Assembly (NCBI GenBank): GCA_022801435.1
Contig: JAAWSG010000017.1
Location: forward strand, 1 to 40,247
Reading direction: 5' to 3'
Length of the DNA: 40,247 bases
Origin: Lawsonibacter sp.
GTDB taxonomy: Bacteria; Bacillota; Clostridia; Oscillospirales; Oscillospiraceae
Below, one piece after another: positions 1-7,701 of the stretch. The number at the start of each line of letters is the position of its first letter. Within the stretch, counting starts at the first letter, position 1. The notes beneath the pieces were generated by a model. The model had not been told where the DNA came from. It did no database searches and saw only the letters and a list, made by a program, of their open reading frames with translations. The translations under genes and the position numbers were made by a program.

Positions 1-284
1 CACAGGTTGACCTCCTGATACACGGTGGAGATGCCCACGTTCTGGGCGTCCTGGGTGGAGTGGTTCTTCACCGCGCCCTCCACCCCATCCACATGGATCT
101 CCCCGGCCTCAAAGTCGTTGATGCCGGTGAGACACTTGATGAGGGTGGATTTTCCGGCGCCGTTCTCCCCCATCAGAGCGTGGATCTCCCCCTTGCGCAG
201 GGTGAAGTCCACGTTTTCCAGCGCCTTGACGCCGGGGAAGGTCATGCAGATCCCCCGCATGGTCAAAACAATGTTGTCTTCCAT
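1..284 (-). CDS. Sugar ABC transporter ATP-binding protein (YtfR/RbsA/MglA type), C-terminus cut off by window edge
   Basis: This is the first ATPase half of the duplicated ATP-binding subunit of a carbohydrate (CUT2) ABC importer, a cytoplasmic protein that powers sugar uptake. Only about 94 N-terminal residues lie in the window. The Walker A motif GENGAGKST is plain at about residues 39-47 and is followed by a CLTGI segment. The stretch ending in VYQEV just before the edge is the Q-loop region. The start at 284 follows a GGCGAGG-like ribosome site; the GTG at 294 is out of frame. It lies downstream of the YtfQ-like binding-protein gene on the same strand, the usual order binding protein, ATPase, permeases. 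The ATPase family is certain; the sugar is inferred only from the neighbouring binding protein. Confidence 0.93.
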   Translation of the reverse strand, partial: MEDNIVLTMRGICMTFPGVKALENVDFTLRKGEIHALMGENGAGKSTLIKCLTGINDFEAGEIHVDGVEGAVKNHSTQDAQNVGISTVYQEVNL

Positions 285-320
285 CCTTTTTCACCTCGCC
301 TTTCTTGTTTCAAAATAACA

Positions 321-356
321 GGGGAGGCCCCCGGGTAACTTCCGGGGGCCCTCCCC
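321..356 (-). terminator. Intercistronic GC-rich hairpin between binding-protein and ATPase genes
   Basis: The arms 321-333 and 343-356 are complementary with one bulge. On the minus strand the stem is followed by TGTTATTTTG, not a clean U-run. A partial terminator or mRNA-stabilising hairpin is likely, which would make the binding protein more abundant than the ATPase, as is common in these operons. Confidence 0.5.
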
Positions 357-380
357 TCGCTGACTAGGGTTAGGTGCTTC

Positions 381-1493
381 TTAGTAGGGACGGGCATCCA
401 CCACGTCCTGGGTGGCGTGGATGACCTCCTGAGTCTCGCCGTTGACGGTGATGGAGGTCACGTTGTCCTCGGCGGCGAACCAGTGCTCAGAGACATAGAC
501 CTCCTTCTCGGGGGTGCTGCCGGCCTGAAGGGTCTTGATGATCTCGTCCACTGTGGGAGCGGCCATGGGGTTGCACTCGAAGTTGGCGTTGATCTTGCCG
601 TCACAGACCATCTGGACATAGGGCTTGTTGGCGTCGAAGGAGACCAGGATCACATCGCCGCCCACGCCGTAGGTGATGCCGGCGTTGTCCATGGCGGTCA
701 TAGCGCCGGCGGCCTCGTTGTCGTTCTGGCAGATGACCACGTTGAACTGGCCCTTATAGCTCTGGCAGAAGGACTCCATGACCTCCTGGCCGCCGACCTC
801 GGTGAAGTCGCCGGACTGGGAGTCGAGAATGGTCCAGCCCTCCCGGTCGGCGATCTCCTTGAAGCCGTCGGTCCGGCCGATGGTGGCGGAGGCGCCCACG
901 GAACCCTCGATGACCAGGGCGTTGATCTCGGTGATGCCCTTGTCAGCGGCGTGCGCCTTCAGCCACTCGCCGCAGGCCAGACCCTCGACCTTAAAGTCGG
1001 AGCCGACCCAGGCCACGTACTTGTCAGAGTCGTCCACGGTGCGGTCGATGACGATGACGGGGATGCCGGCCTCGTCGCACTCAGTCAGGACGGTGTCCCA
1101 GCCGGTGGCCACGATGGGGTCGATGATGATGTAGTCCATGCCCTGCTGGATGAAGCTGCGCACGGCCTCCAGCTGCTTGGCGGGGTCGTTGTCGCAGTCC
1201 ACGAAGGACAGCTCATAGCCGTTGGCGGCGGAGAACACGTCCTGGGCGGACTTGGTGGAGGCGGTGCGCCAGTCGGACTCGTGGCCCACCTGGGCGAAGC
1301 CCACATAGATCGGCTCGCTGCCGCCGCTGCTGCCGCTGCCGGCGGGAGCGGGAGTGCTGCTGCCAGCTCCGCTGCCCGCGGGGGCCGAGCTCTTGCTGCC
1401 GTCGTTGTTTCCGCCGCCGCCGCCTCCGCAGGCGACCAGGGACAGGGACAGGGCCGCGGCCAGTGCAAGACCAAGGACTCTCTTCATTTTCAT
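381..1493 (-). CDS. Sugar ABC transporter substrate-binding lipoprotein, galactofuranose-type (YtfQ-like)
   Basis: This extracytoplasmic sugar-binding protein (370 aa) would be lipid-anchored and deliver a sugar to the ABC importer encoded downstream. A signal peptide with lipobox LSLVAC places the anchor at Cys22, followed by a Gly/Ser/Pro-rich linker to about residue 60. The mature domain is a periplasmic-binding-protein type 1 fold. Segments such as VGFAQVGHESDWR, VATGW, GSVGASATIGR and SQSGDFT closely resemble those I know from the galactofuranose-binding protein YtfQ. A second ATG six bases in (1487) fits the GAGGAAG ribosome site about as well. A consensus-like promoter lies at 1557-1585. 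YtfQ-family identity is well supported; furanose sugar as ligand is inference. The AraR-like neighbour leaves arabinose or arabinofuranose possible. Confidence 0.9.
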   Translation of the reverse strand: MKMKRVLGLALAAALSLSLVACGGGGGGNNDGSKSSAPAGSGAGSSTPAPAGSGSSGGSEPIYVGFAQVGHESDWRTASTKSAQDVFSAANGYELSFVDCDNDPAKQLEAVRSFIQQGMDYIIIDPIVATGWDTVLTECDEAGIPVIVIDRTVDDSDKYVAWVGSDFKVEGLACGEWLKAHAADKGITEINALVIEGSVGASATIGRTDGFKEIADREGWTILDSQSGDFTEVGGQEVMESFCQSYKGQFNVVICQNDNEAAGAMTAMDNAGITYGVGGDVILVSFDANKPYVQMVCDGKINANFECNPMAAPTVDEIIKTLQAGSTPEKEVYVSEHWFAAEDNVTSITVNGETQEVIHATQDVVDARPY

Positions 1494-1524
1494 ATTACTT
1501 CCTCGCTTTCATTTGGTCGTTTCC

Positions 1525-1544
1525 CACCGGAGCTTCCCCCGGTG
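1525..1544 (-). other. Hairpin in the binding-protein mRNA leader
   Basis: CACCGG (1525-1530) and CCGGTG (1539-1544) can pair around an 8-nt loop, just downstream of the predicted transcription start and about 20 nt before the ribosome site. Its role is unknown. Confidence 0.35.
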
Positions 1545-1556
1545 CTTACGTCCAAA

Positions 1557-1585
1557 ATTAAACCGCATTTGTCCCCAAAAGTCAA
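1557..1585 (-). promoter_or_regulatory. Promoter of the sugar ABC transporter operon
   Basis: Minus-strand TTGACT (1585-1580), 17-bp spacer, TTTAAT (1562-1557). The spacer contains ACAAAT, an AraR-like half-site, so a repressor bound there would block RNA polymerase. Confidence 0.7.
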
Positions 1586-1696
1586 TACGTTTTTTGTCAT
1601 CTCAGACAGAATTGTACCATTAAATAATACAAATACTGTAACTTTTGATAAAAAGAATACAAATTTTGCGCGCACAGGGGGCGGAAGGAGAAAAAC

Positions 1697-1751
1697 GGTT
1701 GATTTTTTTACGATGGAGGCGGAAAATTGGTTGGATTTTTTACGGCGGAGG
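1697..1751. repeat. Two direct 23-bp repeats, 32 bp apart
   Basis: 1697-1719 and 1729-1751 match at 19 of 23 positions (GGTTG, T-run, ACG, GGAGG). A related third copy lies at about 1806-1826. A 9-bp inverted pair, GGATTTTTT (1733-1741) with AAAAAATCC (1762-1770), overlaps the second copy. Confidence 0.6.
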
Positions 1752-1807
1752 TCCGGAGCAGAAAAAATCCGGCCGTTGTGAACTTGCCCATGGGGATAAA
1801 AAAACGT

Positions 1808-1838
1808 GGAATTTTTGAGCCGGAGGTTCAAAAATTCC
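1808..1838. repeat. 14-bp inverted repeat with 3-nt loop
   Basis: GGAATTTTTGAGCC (1808-1821) and GGTTCAAAAATTCC (1825-1838) pair with a single G-T wobble. In RNA this would be a very stable hairpin; in DNA it could be a dyad operator. Neither strand has a terminator U-run after it. Confidence 0.6.
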
Positions 1839-1955
1839 CGCTGTGGTGGGGTCCGAATTTGGGGGCGAGGGGAAAAATATTGGTCCAGTTATGTACAAAA
1901 TGCAAAATTGGAGAAGAATATAAACCACTTTATTGGTCTGTTTCCACACATGCTC

Positions 1956-1964
1956 TGATATAAT
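1956..1964 (+). promoter_or_regulatory. Extended -10 promoter of the AraR-like regulator
   Basis: TGATATAAT is an extended -10 element. The only -35-like hexamer upstream, TTGGTC (1933-1938), is 20 bp away, so initiation probably relies on the extended -10. Confidence 0.6.
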
Positions 1965-1999
1965 GACAGACAGAAGCTTTTTGGGGGAGGTGCGGGGAG

Positions 2000-3067
2000 A
2001 TGGCGATGAAGTACAAAATTCTGGCCGATCTGCTGCGGGAGGAGCTGGTGAAGGCGGGAGGGGCGGGGGAGCGCCTGCCCACCGAGGCGGAGCTGACCCG
2101 GCGCTACCGCATGAGCCGCCAGACGGTGCGCCACGCCCTGCGCCTGCTGGCGGAGGAGGGGCTGGTCCAGAGCCGCCAGGGCAGCGGGACCTACGCCACA
2201 GGCCGTACCCGGGAGGCGGCTCCCAGGCAGATCGCGGTGGTCACCTCCTTCCTGGACGACTACATCTTCCCCACCATCCTCCACGACGCCCAGAGCACCT
2301 TCACCCGGCACGGCTGCTCCACCCTGGTGTACGCCACCGAGAACCGGGTGAGCGCCGAGCGGGACATCCTCTCCCAGCTGCTGGAGCGGCCGGTGGGCGG
2401 GATTTTGGTGGAGGGCTCCAAGACCGCCCTGCCCAGCCCCAACGCGGACCTCTACCAGCGCCTGCGGGAGTCGGGGGTCCCCATGCTCTTCCTCCACGGG
2501 GCCTACAGCGAGCTGGAGGGCATCCCCTGTGTCTCAGACGACAACTATGGCGGGGGCTACCTGCTGGCCAGCTGTCTGGCGGAACGGGGACACCGGCATC
2601 TGGCGGGCATCTTCAAAAGCGATGACGTGCAGGGCCCCCAGCGCTACCACGGGTGTATCTCCGCCATCCGGGACGCGGGCCTGCCCATCCACGACCGCTG
2701 CTTCTTCTGGTACGACACCGAGGACCGCCGGGAGATGCTGGAGGGGCGCAGGCCGGAGCTGCTGCGGCGGTTCCTCACCGAGCGCCTGGGTCCGGCCACG
2801 GGGATTATCTGCTATAATGATGAGATTGCATTCCTGCTCATTCAGCAGCTGCTGGAGATGGGGCGGCGGGTCCCGGAGGACGTGTCGGTGGTCAGCTTTG
2901 ACAACAGCTATTACAGCCAGATCAGCCCCATCCCCATTACCTCCCTGCGCCACCGGGAGAAGATGGGCCAGGCCGCCGCCGAGGAGCTGATGCGCATTCT
3001 GGAGGGGGAGCCGGGCCGCTCTCGGGCGCTGGAGTGGCAGCTGCTGGAGCGCAGAAGCAGCGGCTGA
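2000..3067 (+). CDS. GntR/LacI-type transcriptional regulator, AraR-like
   Basis: This cytoplasmic sugar-responsive repressor has 355 aa, the AraR size. Residues 1-70 form a GntR winged helix (LPTEAELTRRYRMSRQTVRHAL, then EEGLVQSRQGSGTY, the wing). Residues 75-355 form a LacI/periplasmic-binding-like effector domain (ILVEGSKT, CVSDDNYGGGYL, GIICYNDEIAF, VSVVSFDNS), the architecture of AraR. The start at 2000 has GGGAGGTG 7 nt upstream; an ATG at 2006 is an alternative. It is divergent from the YtfQ-like transporter, so it most likely controls that operon and itself, with a pentose as probable effector (inference). The next gene converges on it and appears unrelated. Confidence 0.88.
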   Translation: MAMKYKILADLLREELVKAGGAGERLPTEAELTRRYRMSRQTVRHALRLLAEEGLVQSRQGSGTYATGRTREAAPRQIAVVTSFLDDYIFPTILHDAQSTFTRHGCSTLVYATENRVSAERDILSQLLERPVGGILVEGSKTALPSPNADLYQRLRESGVPMLFLHGAYSELEGIPCVSDDNYGGGYLLASCLAERGHRHLAGIFKSDDVQGPQRYHGCISAIRDAGLPIHDRCFFWYDTEDRREMLEGRRPELLRRFLTERLGPATGIICYNDEIAFLLIQQLLEMGRRVPEDVSVVSFDNSYYSQISPIPITSLRHREKMGQAAAEELMRILEGEPGRSRALEWQLLERRSSG

Positions 3068-3102
3068 ACCGGACCTCCATGCGGACAATCCCCATTAGCG
3101 CG

Positions 3103-3132
3103 TGTGGGGACACGATTTGCCGTGTCCCCACA
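3103..3132. repeat. Palindromic element, 12-bp perfect stem (REP-like, copy 1)
   Basis: TGTGGGGACACG (3103-3114) pairs perfectly with 3121-3132 around the loop ATTTGC. It lies between the convergent regulator and dehydrogenase genes. The core GGACAC-N-TTTGC-N-GTGTCC recurs at 4231-4250. It could act as a bidirectional terminator, though neither side has a T-run. Confidence 0.65.
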
Positions 3133-3171
3133 ATACCAGACCCGTTCCGCAACACCAGCCGCCGTTTTGGT

Positions 3172-4188
3172 TCAGTGCCAGATTTGATCCGGTCCGATCT
3201 CCGCCAGGGAGTGGACCCCGCACATCGCCATGGTGTCGGCCAGCTCGCCGCGCAGCTTTTCGGTGAGGACCTGGACTCCCTCCGCGCCGCCGCCGTACAC
3301 CGCCGTGACATAGGGCCGGGCCAGCACGCAGGCGTCCGCCCCCAGCGCCAGCGCCCGGAACACGTCCAGTCCGCTGCGGATGCCGCCGTCCACCAGAATG
3401 ACCATCTGCCCCTTCACCGCCTGGGCGATGGCGGGCAGGACCTCCGCCGTGGCGGGGACTCCATCCTGTACACGGCCCCCGTGGTTGGAGACCACGATGC
3501 CTGCCGCTCCGGCCTCCAGCGCCTTCCGGGCCCCGCTGACCGTCATGACCCCCTTGATGAGGAAGGGGACCCCGGCGCAGTCAATAATCTCCCGCAGCTC
3601 GGCCACCGTCTTGGAGCCGGCGGGGGGAGTCAGACCCTTGAGGAAGGGCAGACCCGCCGCGTCAATGTCCATCGCGAACACCCGGGCGCCCGAGGCCTTG
3701 GCGGCGTCCAGCTTGGCGAAGAGGGTGTCCCGGTCCCAGGGCTTTACGGTGGGGATACCCCGGCCTGCGTTCTCTCCGATGGCCTTGGCGGCGGCGGCGA
3801 AGACGCCCGGGTCCACCCCGTCCCCGGTGAAGGCGGCAATCCCGGCCTGAACGCAGGCGGGGACCAGCAGCGCGTTGTACTCCTGGTCGGTGAACTTTTC
3901 GCCGTAGTGCAGCTTGACCGCCCCCACCGGACCGGCGAAGACGGGCAGGCTGTAGGTCTCGCCGAAGAGGGTGAACCGGGTGTCCGCGGGCCGGTTTTCG
4001 CAGATGGTGTCCATGTTCAGGCACACCCTCTGCCAGGCGTCGTAGTTGCGGGTGGCCACGGTCCCGCTGCCCTTGGAACCGGGGCCGGGCATGGTGCTCC
4101 CGCAGGCCCTGCCGTTGCAGACCGGGCATACCTTGCAGTAGGGGCCGCTGCACGTGCGGGCGGCGGTCAGAATGTCGGAATAGGTCAT
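3172..4188 (-). CDS. FMN-dependent alpha-hydroxy-acid dehydrogenase-like protein with N-terminal Cys cluster
   Basis: This TIM-barrel flavoprotein belongs to the lactate/glycolate oxidase (LldD) family, whose members oxidise 2-hydroxy acids with FMN. At 338 aa it is slightly short. The signature SNHGGR (234-239) carries the catalytic His236 and substrate-binding Arg239; Lys212 in FLIKGV matches the flavin-contacting lysine; ILVDGGIRSG near 300 binds FMN phosphate. The unusual N-terminus has Cys13, 18, 21, 24 and 29 (C-x4-C-x2-C-x2-C-x4-C), which could hold an iron-sulfur cluster or zinc and is absent from classical members. The start at 4188 was chosen because AAGGAG ends 9 nt before it. The gene is monocistronic. 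The substrate is unknown. Confidence 0.85.
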   Translation of the reverse strand: MTYSDILTAARTCSGPYCKVCPVCNGRACGSTMPGPGSKGSGTVATRNYDAWQRVCLNMDTICENRPADTRFTLFGETYSLPVFAGPVGAVKLHYGEKFTDQEYNALLVPACVQAGIAAFTGDGVDPGVFAAAAKAIGENAGRGIPTVKPWDRDTLFAKLDAAKASGARVFAMDIDAAGLPFLKGLTPPAGSKTVAELREIIDCAGVPFLIKGVMTVSGARKALEAGAAGIVVSNHGGRVQDGVPATAEVLPAIAQAVKGQMVILVDGGIRSGLDVFRALALGADACVLARPYVTAVYGGGAEGVQVLTEKLRGELADTMAMCGVHSLAEIGPDQIWH

Positions 4189-4204
4189 TTCAGGCATCTC
4201 CTTT

Positions 4205-4226
4205 ATGATACATTTATGATACATTT
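4205..4226. repeat. Tandem 11-bp repeat in the leader of the FMN-dependent gene
   Basis: TATGATACATT occurs twice head to tail directly upstream of the ribosome site of the 3172-4188 gene. On the minus strand it reads AATGTATCATA twice. It may be an operator or chance AT-rich repetition. Confidence 0.45.
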
Positions 4227-4230
4227 GCAG

Positions 4231-4250
4231 GGACACAGTTTGCTGTGTCC
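4231..4250. repeat. Palindromic element (REP-like, copy 2)
   Basis: GGACACAGTTTGCTGTGTCC is an 8-bp perfect stem with loop TTTG. It shares its core with the element at 3103-3132. On the plus strand it is followed by GCTGTTTTTTG, terminator-like, but no plus-strand gene precedes it. It lies just downstream of the minus-strand phosphate transporter gene. Confidence 0.6.
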
Positions 4251-4285
4251 GCTGTTTTTTGTCTCCGCTATTTTGCCTCCGCCAG

Positions 4286-5935
4286 TCACAGGGCGGTCCT
4301 GGCCTTGGTCAGCTCCTGGGCGATGTTCAGGGCGTGGTCGCCGATGCGCTCGAAATCGGTGAGCAGCTCGGAGTAGAGGATGCACGCCTCGTCCGAGCAG
4401 ACGCCGTCCCGCATACGGACCAGCTGGTCCCGCCGGAAGTCGGAGGTCATATCGTCGATTTTCTGCTCCAGCTGGGCCACCTGCGCCAGCCAGTTGGGGT
4501 CCCCCGCCTCACTGGACAGCAGCGCCGAGACCGCCCGCAGGGTAATATCCAGCATCTGCCGGACCTCCTCCTGGGCGAACTGGGACAGGGTGATGTCCTT
4601 CTCCGCCAGCAGCCTGGTGTATCCGGCCAGGTTGTCCGCATGGTCGCCGATGCGCTCGATGTTCCCCGCGATGGAGAAAAAGCTGCTGACAATGGCGGAG
4701 CCCCGCTCGTTGGTCTCGATGGTGATGAGGTGGGAGATGTAGCGGGAGATCTCCTTGTTCAGATAGTCGATGTACCGTTCCCGGCGCTCCACCCGCTCCA
4801 GATGGGCCACATCCCGCTCCAGCACGGCCTTGAAGCTGGCGTCCACATTCTGCCGGGCCATCTCCAGCATCCGGTGCAGCTCGTTGCGCAGCTGGCCCAC
4901 CACAATGGCGGACACGCCCAGACCGCCGTCCTTGCCGCCGGAGGGGATGGGGGTGAGGTAGGCCAGACGCATTCCGCCGCTCTCCTCCCGGCCCTCCTTG
5001 GAGGTGTCGGGCAGGATGCGGGCAGCCAGTCCGGCCAGCGCGTCGCCGAAGGGGAAGAGGATTATGGTGGTGGCCAGGTTGAAGAAGACGTGCATCACGG
5101 CGATCTGTGCCATGGGCTCATGGACCAGGGCGGCGATGAACTCGGTGAGGGGGAAGACCATCACCACCACGGTGAAGAGGACCGTGCCGATGACATTGAA
5201 CAGCAGGTGGACGCAGGTGGCCCGTTTGGCGTCCCGACTGGTCCCGAAGGAGGCCATGACCGCGGTGATGCAGGTCCCGATGTTCTGTCCGAAGAGGACG
5301 TACACCGCGCCGGAGAACTCCACCACTCCCGCCGCGGCCAGGGTCTGCAAAATACCCACCGAGGCGGCGGAGGACTGGATCAGCGCGGTAAACAGGGCCC
5401 CGAAGGCGATGCCCAGCAGGGGGTTGGAGAGGGTGGCCATCAGGGTGACAAAGGCGGAGACCTCCCGCAGGGGTTCCATAGCCGCGCTCATCATATCCAT
5501 GCCGATGAACAGGATGCCCATGCCGGCCAGCAGCTGTCCGATGTGCTGGGAGTTCGGATGTTTCAGAAATACCATCATCGCCACGCCGGCAAAGGCCACC
5601 AGAGGAGCCAGCGCCCCCACGTCCAGGGCAATGAGCAGACCGGTGGTGGTTTTGCCCACGTTGGCCCCCATAATCAGCCACACCGCCTGGTTCAGGCTCA
5701 GCATCCCCGCGTTGACAAACCCCACCACCATCACCGTGGTGGCGGAGGAGGACTGTACAGCGGTGGTAATCAGCGCGCCCACCAGGATACCCATAAAGCG
5801 GTTGGAGGTCAGACGTTCCAGGACGCTTTTCATCTGGTTGCCCGCCGCCGCCTCCAGGCCGGAGCTCATCATCTGCATCCCGTGCAGAAACAGCGCGAGC
5901 CCGCCCAGAAGACCCAATATGATCGTAAAGCTCAT
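4286..5935 (-). CDS. Na+/phosphate cotransporter (NptA/PNaS type II family) with PhoU-like C-terminal domain
   Basis: This inner-membrane protein would import inorganic phosphate with sodium. Its 549 aa contain a duplicated transport core with the family motif QSSSAT at 61-66 and its second copy QSSAAS at about 187-192, each beside hydrophobic helices. From about residue 340 a soluble helical PhoU-like region follows (two bundles, each with an ERIGDHA segment), as in the bacterial NptA/YjbB type. The start at 5935 has AGAGGGG 7 nt upstream; longer reading frames extend into the leader without a ribosome site. It is a single gene between the FMN-dependent gene and divergent proS. Phosphate as substrate rests on family knowledge. 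Confidence 0.9.
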   Translation of the reverse strand: MSFTIILGLLGGLALFLHGMQMMSSGLEAAAGNQMKSVLERLTSNRFMGILVGALITTAVQSSSATTVMVVGFVNAGMLSLNQAVWLIMGANVGKTTTGLLIALDVGALAPLVAFAGVAMMVFLKHPNSQHIGQLLAGMGILFIGMDMMSAAMEPLREVSAFVTLMATLSNPLLGIAFGALFTALIQSSAASVGILQTLAAAGVVEFSGAVYVLFGQNIGTCITAVMASFGTSRDAKRATCVHLLFNVIGTVLFTVVVMVFPLTEFIAALVHEPMAQIAVMHVFFNLATTIILFPFGDALAGLAARILPDTSKEGREESGGMRLAYLTPIPSGGKDGGLGVSAIVVGQLRNELHRMLEMARQNVDASFKAVLERDVAHLERVERRERYIDYLNKEISRYISHLITIETNERGSAIVSSFFSIAGNIERIGDHADNLAGYTRLLAEKDITLSQFAQEEVRQMLDITLRAVSALLSSEAGDPNWLAQVAQLEQKIDDMTSDFRRDQLVRMRDGVCSDEACILYSELLTDFERIGDHALNIAQELTKARTAL

Positions 5936-6049
5936 CGTTACCCCTCTTCCGTCTTTGTATACCAGTCCTCCCGAAATTTTTCCATTTTCTATTGTAGCGG
6001 AAATCCCTTCCTCCGTCAATGGTGAAGACCTCTTTTTTGCCGCTTTCTC

Positions 6050-6078
6050 TTGACTTTCCCCCGGGGAGTTTATAAAAT
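6050..6078 (+). promoter_or_regulatory. proS promoter
   Basis: TTGACT (6050-6055), 17-bp spacer, TAAAAT (6073-6078). The leader is only about 37 nt, so no T-box riboswitch can be present. Confidence 0.75.
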
Positions 6079-6122
6079 AAGGGGCGTATGATTCCTGTGT
6101 GAATAGAAAGGACTGAGACGCT

Positions 6123-7565
6123 ATGGCCAAGGACAATAAGAAACAGGTGAAAGAGATCACCGATATGGAGGTGGACTTTGCCCAGTGGTACACCGATGTC
6201 TGTACCAAGGCGGAGCTGATTGACTACTCCTCCATCAAGGGGATGTTTATCTACCGCCCTTACGGCTACGCCATCTGGGAAAATATCCAGAAGGAGCTGG
6301 ACCGCCGCTTTCGGGAGACGGGCCATGAAAATGTATACCTGCCCATGCTCATCCCGGAGAGCCTGCTCCAGAAGGAGAAGGACCATGTAGAGGGCTTCGC
6401 TCCCGAGTGCGCCTGGGTGACGGTGGGGGGCAGCGAGAAGCTGGAGGAGCGGTACTGCATCCGCCCCACCTCCGAGACCCTGTTCTGCGAGCATTATAAA
6501 ACTGTCATCCACTCCCACCGGGACCTGCCCAAGCTGTACAACCAGTGGTGCTCCGTCCTGCGGTGGGAGAAGACCTCCCGCCCCTTCCTCCGCCACCGGG
6601 AATTTTTGTGGCAGGAGGGCCACACCATGCACGCCACCCCCGAGGAGGCCCGGGAGGAGACCGAGCGGATGCTGAACATCTACGCGGACTTCATTGAGAA
6701 CGTGCTGGCCATGCCGGTGGTGAAGGGGCGGAAGACCGACAAGGAAAAGTTCAACGGCGCGGAGGAGACCTACACCGTGGAGTGTATGATGCACGACCGG
6801 AAGGCCCTTCAGAGCGGGACCAGCCACTACTTCGGGGACGGCTTCGCCAGGGCCTTCGACATCACCTTTACAGGGAAGGACAACCAGCTCCACCACCCCC
6901 ATCAGACCAGCTGGGGCCTGTCCACCCGGCTGATTGGCGGCATCATTATGACCCACGGCGACAACAGCGGTCTGGTGCTCCCCCCCCGCATCGCCCCCAT
7001 CCAGGCCATGATCATCCCTGTGGCCCAGCACAAGGAGGGGGTGCTGGACGCCGCCGGAGCGCTGCTGGAGCGGCTCCAAAAGGCGGGGGTCCGGGCCAGA
7101 ATGGACGCCTCCGACCAGTCCATGGGCTGGAAGGCCGCCGAGTATGAGATGAAGGGGGTCCCCCTCCGGGTGGAGATCGGGCCCAAGGACATGGAGCAGA
7201 ACCAGTGCTGCATCTGCCGCCGGGATTCTGGGGAGAAGGTCTTGGTTCCCCTGGAGAAGCTGGAGGACACGGTGCGGGAGCTGCTGGACGCGGTCCACCA
7301 GGGGCTGTACGACCGGGCCAGGCGGAACCTGGAGGAGCACACCCGGGTCTGCCTCACCCTGGAGGAGGTCAAGACCTTTATGGAGACCGAGGGCGGCTTT
7401 GCCAAGACCATGTGGTGCGGCGAGCTGGACTGCGAGATGAAGATGAAGGAGCAGGCCGGGGTCACCTCCCGGTGTATGCCCCTGGAGCAGGAGCGCGTGG
7501 CCGATGTGTGCGTGTGCTGCGGCAGGCCGGCGAAGCACTCCATTCTGTGGGGCGTGGCCTACTAA
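6123..7565 (+). CDS. proS: Prolyl-tRNA synthetase, short (archaeal/eukaryote-like, ProS type 3) form
   Basis: This cytoplasmic class II aminoacyl-tRNA synthetase charges tRNA-Pro with proline. At 480 aa it lacks the YbaK-like editing insertion of the long bacterial form. Motif 1 lies near [19 protein letters not shown], motif 2 in [20 protein letters not shown], and motif 3 in [10 protein letters not shown]...[10 protein letters not shown]. The anticodon-binding domain follows from about residue 285. A C-terminal zinc-like domain carries CCIC and CVCC pairs, and the chain ends in WGVAY with the typical terminal Tyr. AAAGGA precedes the ATG by about 11 nt. It is monocistronic, with its own promoter and a strong terminator. 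Confidence 0.97.
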   Translation: MAKDNKKQVKEITDMEVDFAQWYTDVCTKAELIDYSSIKGMFIYRPYGYAIWENIQKELDRRFRETGHENVYLPMLIPESLLQKEKDHVEGFAPECAWVTVGGSEKLEERYCIRPTSETLFCEHYKTVIHSHRDLPKLYNQWCSVLRWEKTSRPFLRHREFLWQEGHTMHATPEEAREETERMLNIYADFIENVLAMPVVKGRKTDKEKFNGAEETYTVECMMHDRKALQSGTSHYFGDGFARAFDITFTGKDNQLHHPHQTSWGLSTRLIGGIIMTHGDNSGLVLPPRIAPIQAMIIPVAQHKEGVLDAAGALLERLQKAGVRARMDASDQSMGWKAAEYEMKGVPLRVEIGPKDMEQNQCCICRRDSGEKVLVPLEKLEDTVRELLDAVHQGLYDRARRNLEEHTRVCLTLEEVKTFMETEGGFAKTMWCGELDCEMKMKEQAGVTSRCMPLEQERVADVCVCCGRPAKHSILWGVAY

Positions 7566-7586
7566 TAAAAGCTCCCTCTGAACAGA

Positions 7587-7624
7587 AAAAATCCGCCTCC
7601 GCTCAGACGCGGAGGCGGATTTTT
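7587..7624 (+). terminator. Intrinsic terminator after proS
   Basis: A 12-bp perfect stem (7591-7602 with 7609-7620) and 6-nt loop, flanked by AAAA on the left and TTTT on the right. Confidence 0.9.
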
Positions 7625-7633
7625 GCGCGATTC

Positions 7634-7662
7634 TTGACAAATGTCCCCCAAAGGGATATGAT
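7634..7662 (+). promoter_or_regulatory. Promoter of the DUF554 gene
   Basis: TTGACA (7634-7639), 17-bp spacer, TATGAT (7657-7662). Confidence 0.8.
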
Positions 7663-7701
7663 CGTCATACCAAAAAATGGTTTGTTTGCGGGGTGGTTGT
7701 G

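Larger units (their letters stand above)
1494..1999. promoter_or_regulatory. Divergent control region between sugar transporter and AraR-like regulator
   Basis: No gene is credible in these 506 bases. They hold a promoter in each direction. AATACAAAT occurs at 1626-1634 and again at 1656-1664, exactly 30 bp apart. A TTNTGTACANAA palindrome lies near 1890. A block of repeats and hairpins spans 1697-1838. The AATACAAAT and GTAC-centred elements resemble AraR operator halves (ATTTGTAC in Bacillus subtilis), which suits control by the adjacent regulator. The regulator-operator match is inference. Confidence 0.5.

Noticed and set aside
1490-1831. 113-codon minus-strand ORF in the divergent control region
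   Set aside because: It runs across the binding-protein promoter and hairpins, has no ribosome site and no recognisable sequence.
6079-6122. T-box riboswitch before proS
   Set aside because: The leader after the promoter is about 40 nt, too short, with no T-box sequence.
5118-7640. 840-codon minus-strand open frame
   Set aside because: It is antisense to proS and out of frame with the phosphate cotransporter, with low-complexity His/Leu/Pro-rich translation and no recognisable domain.
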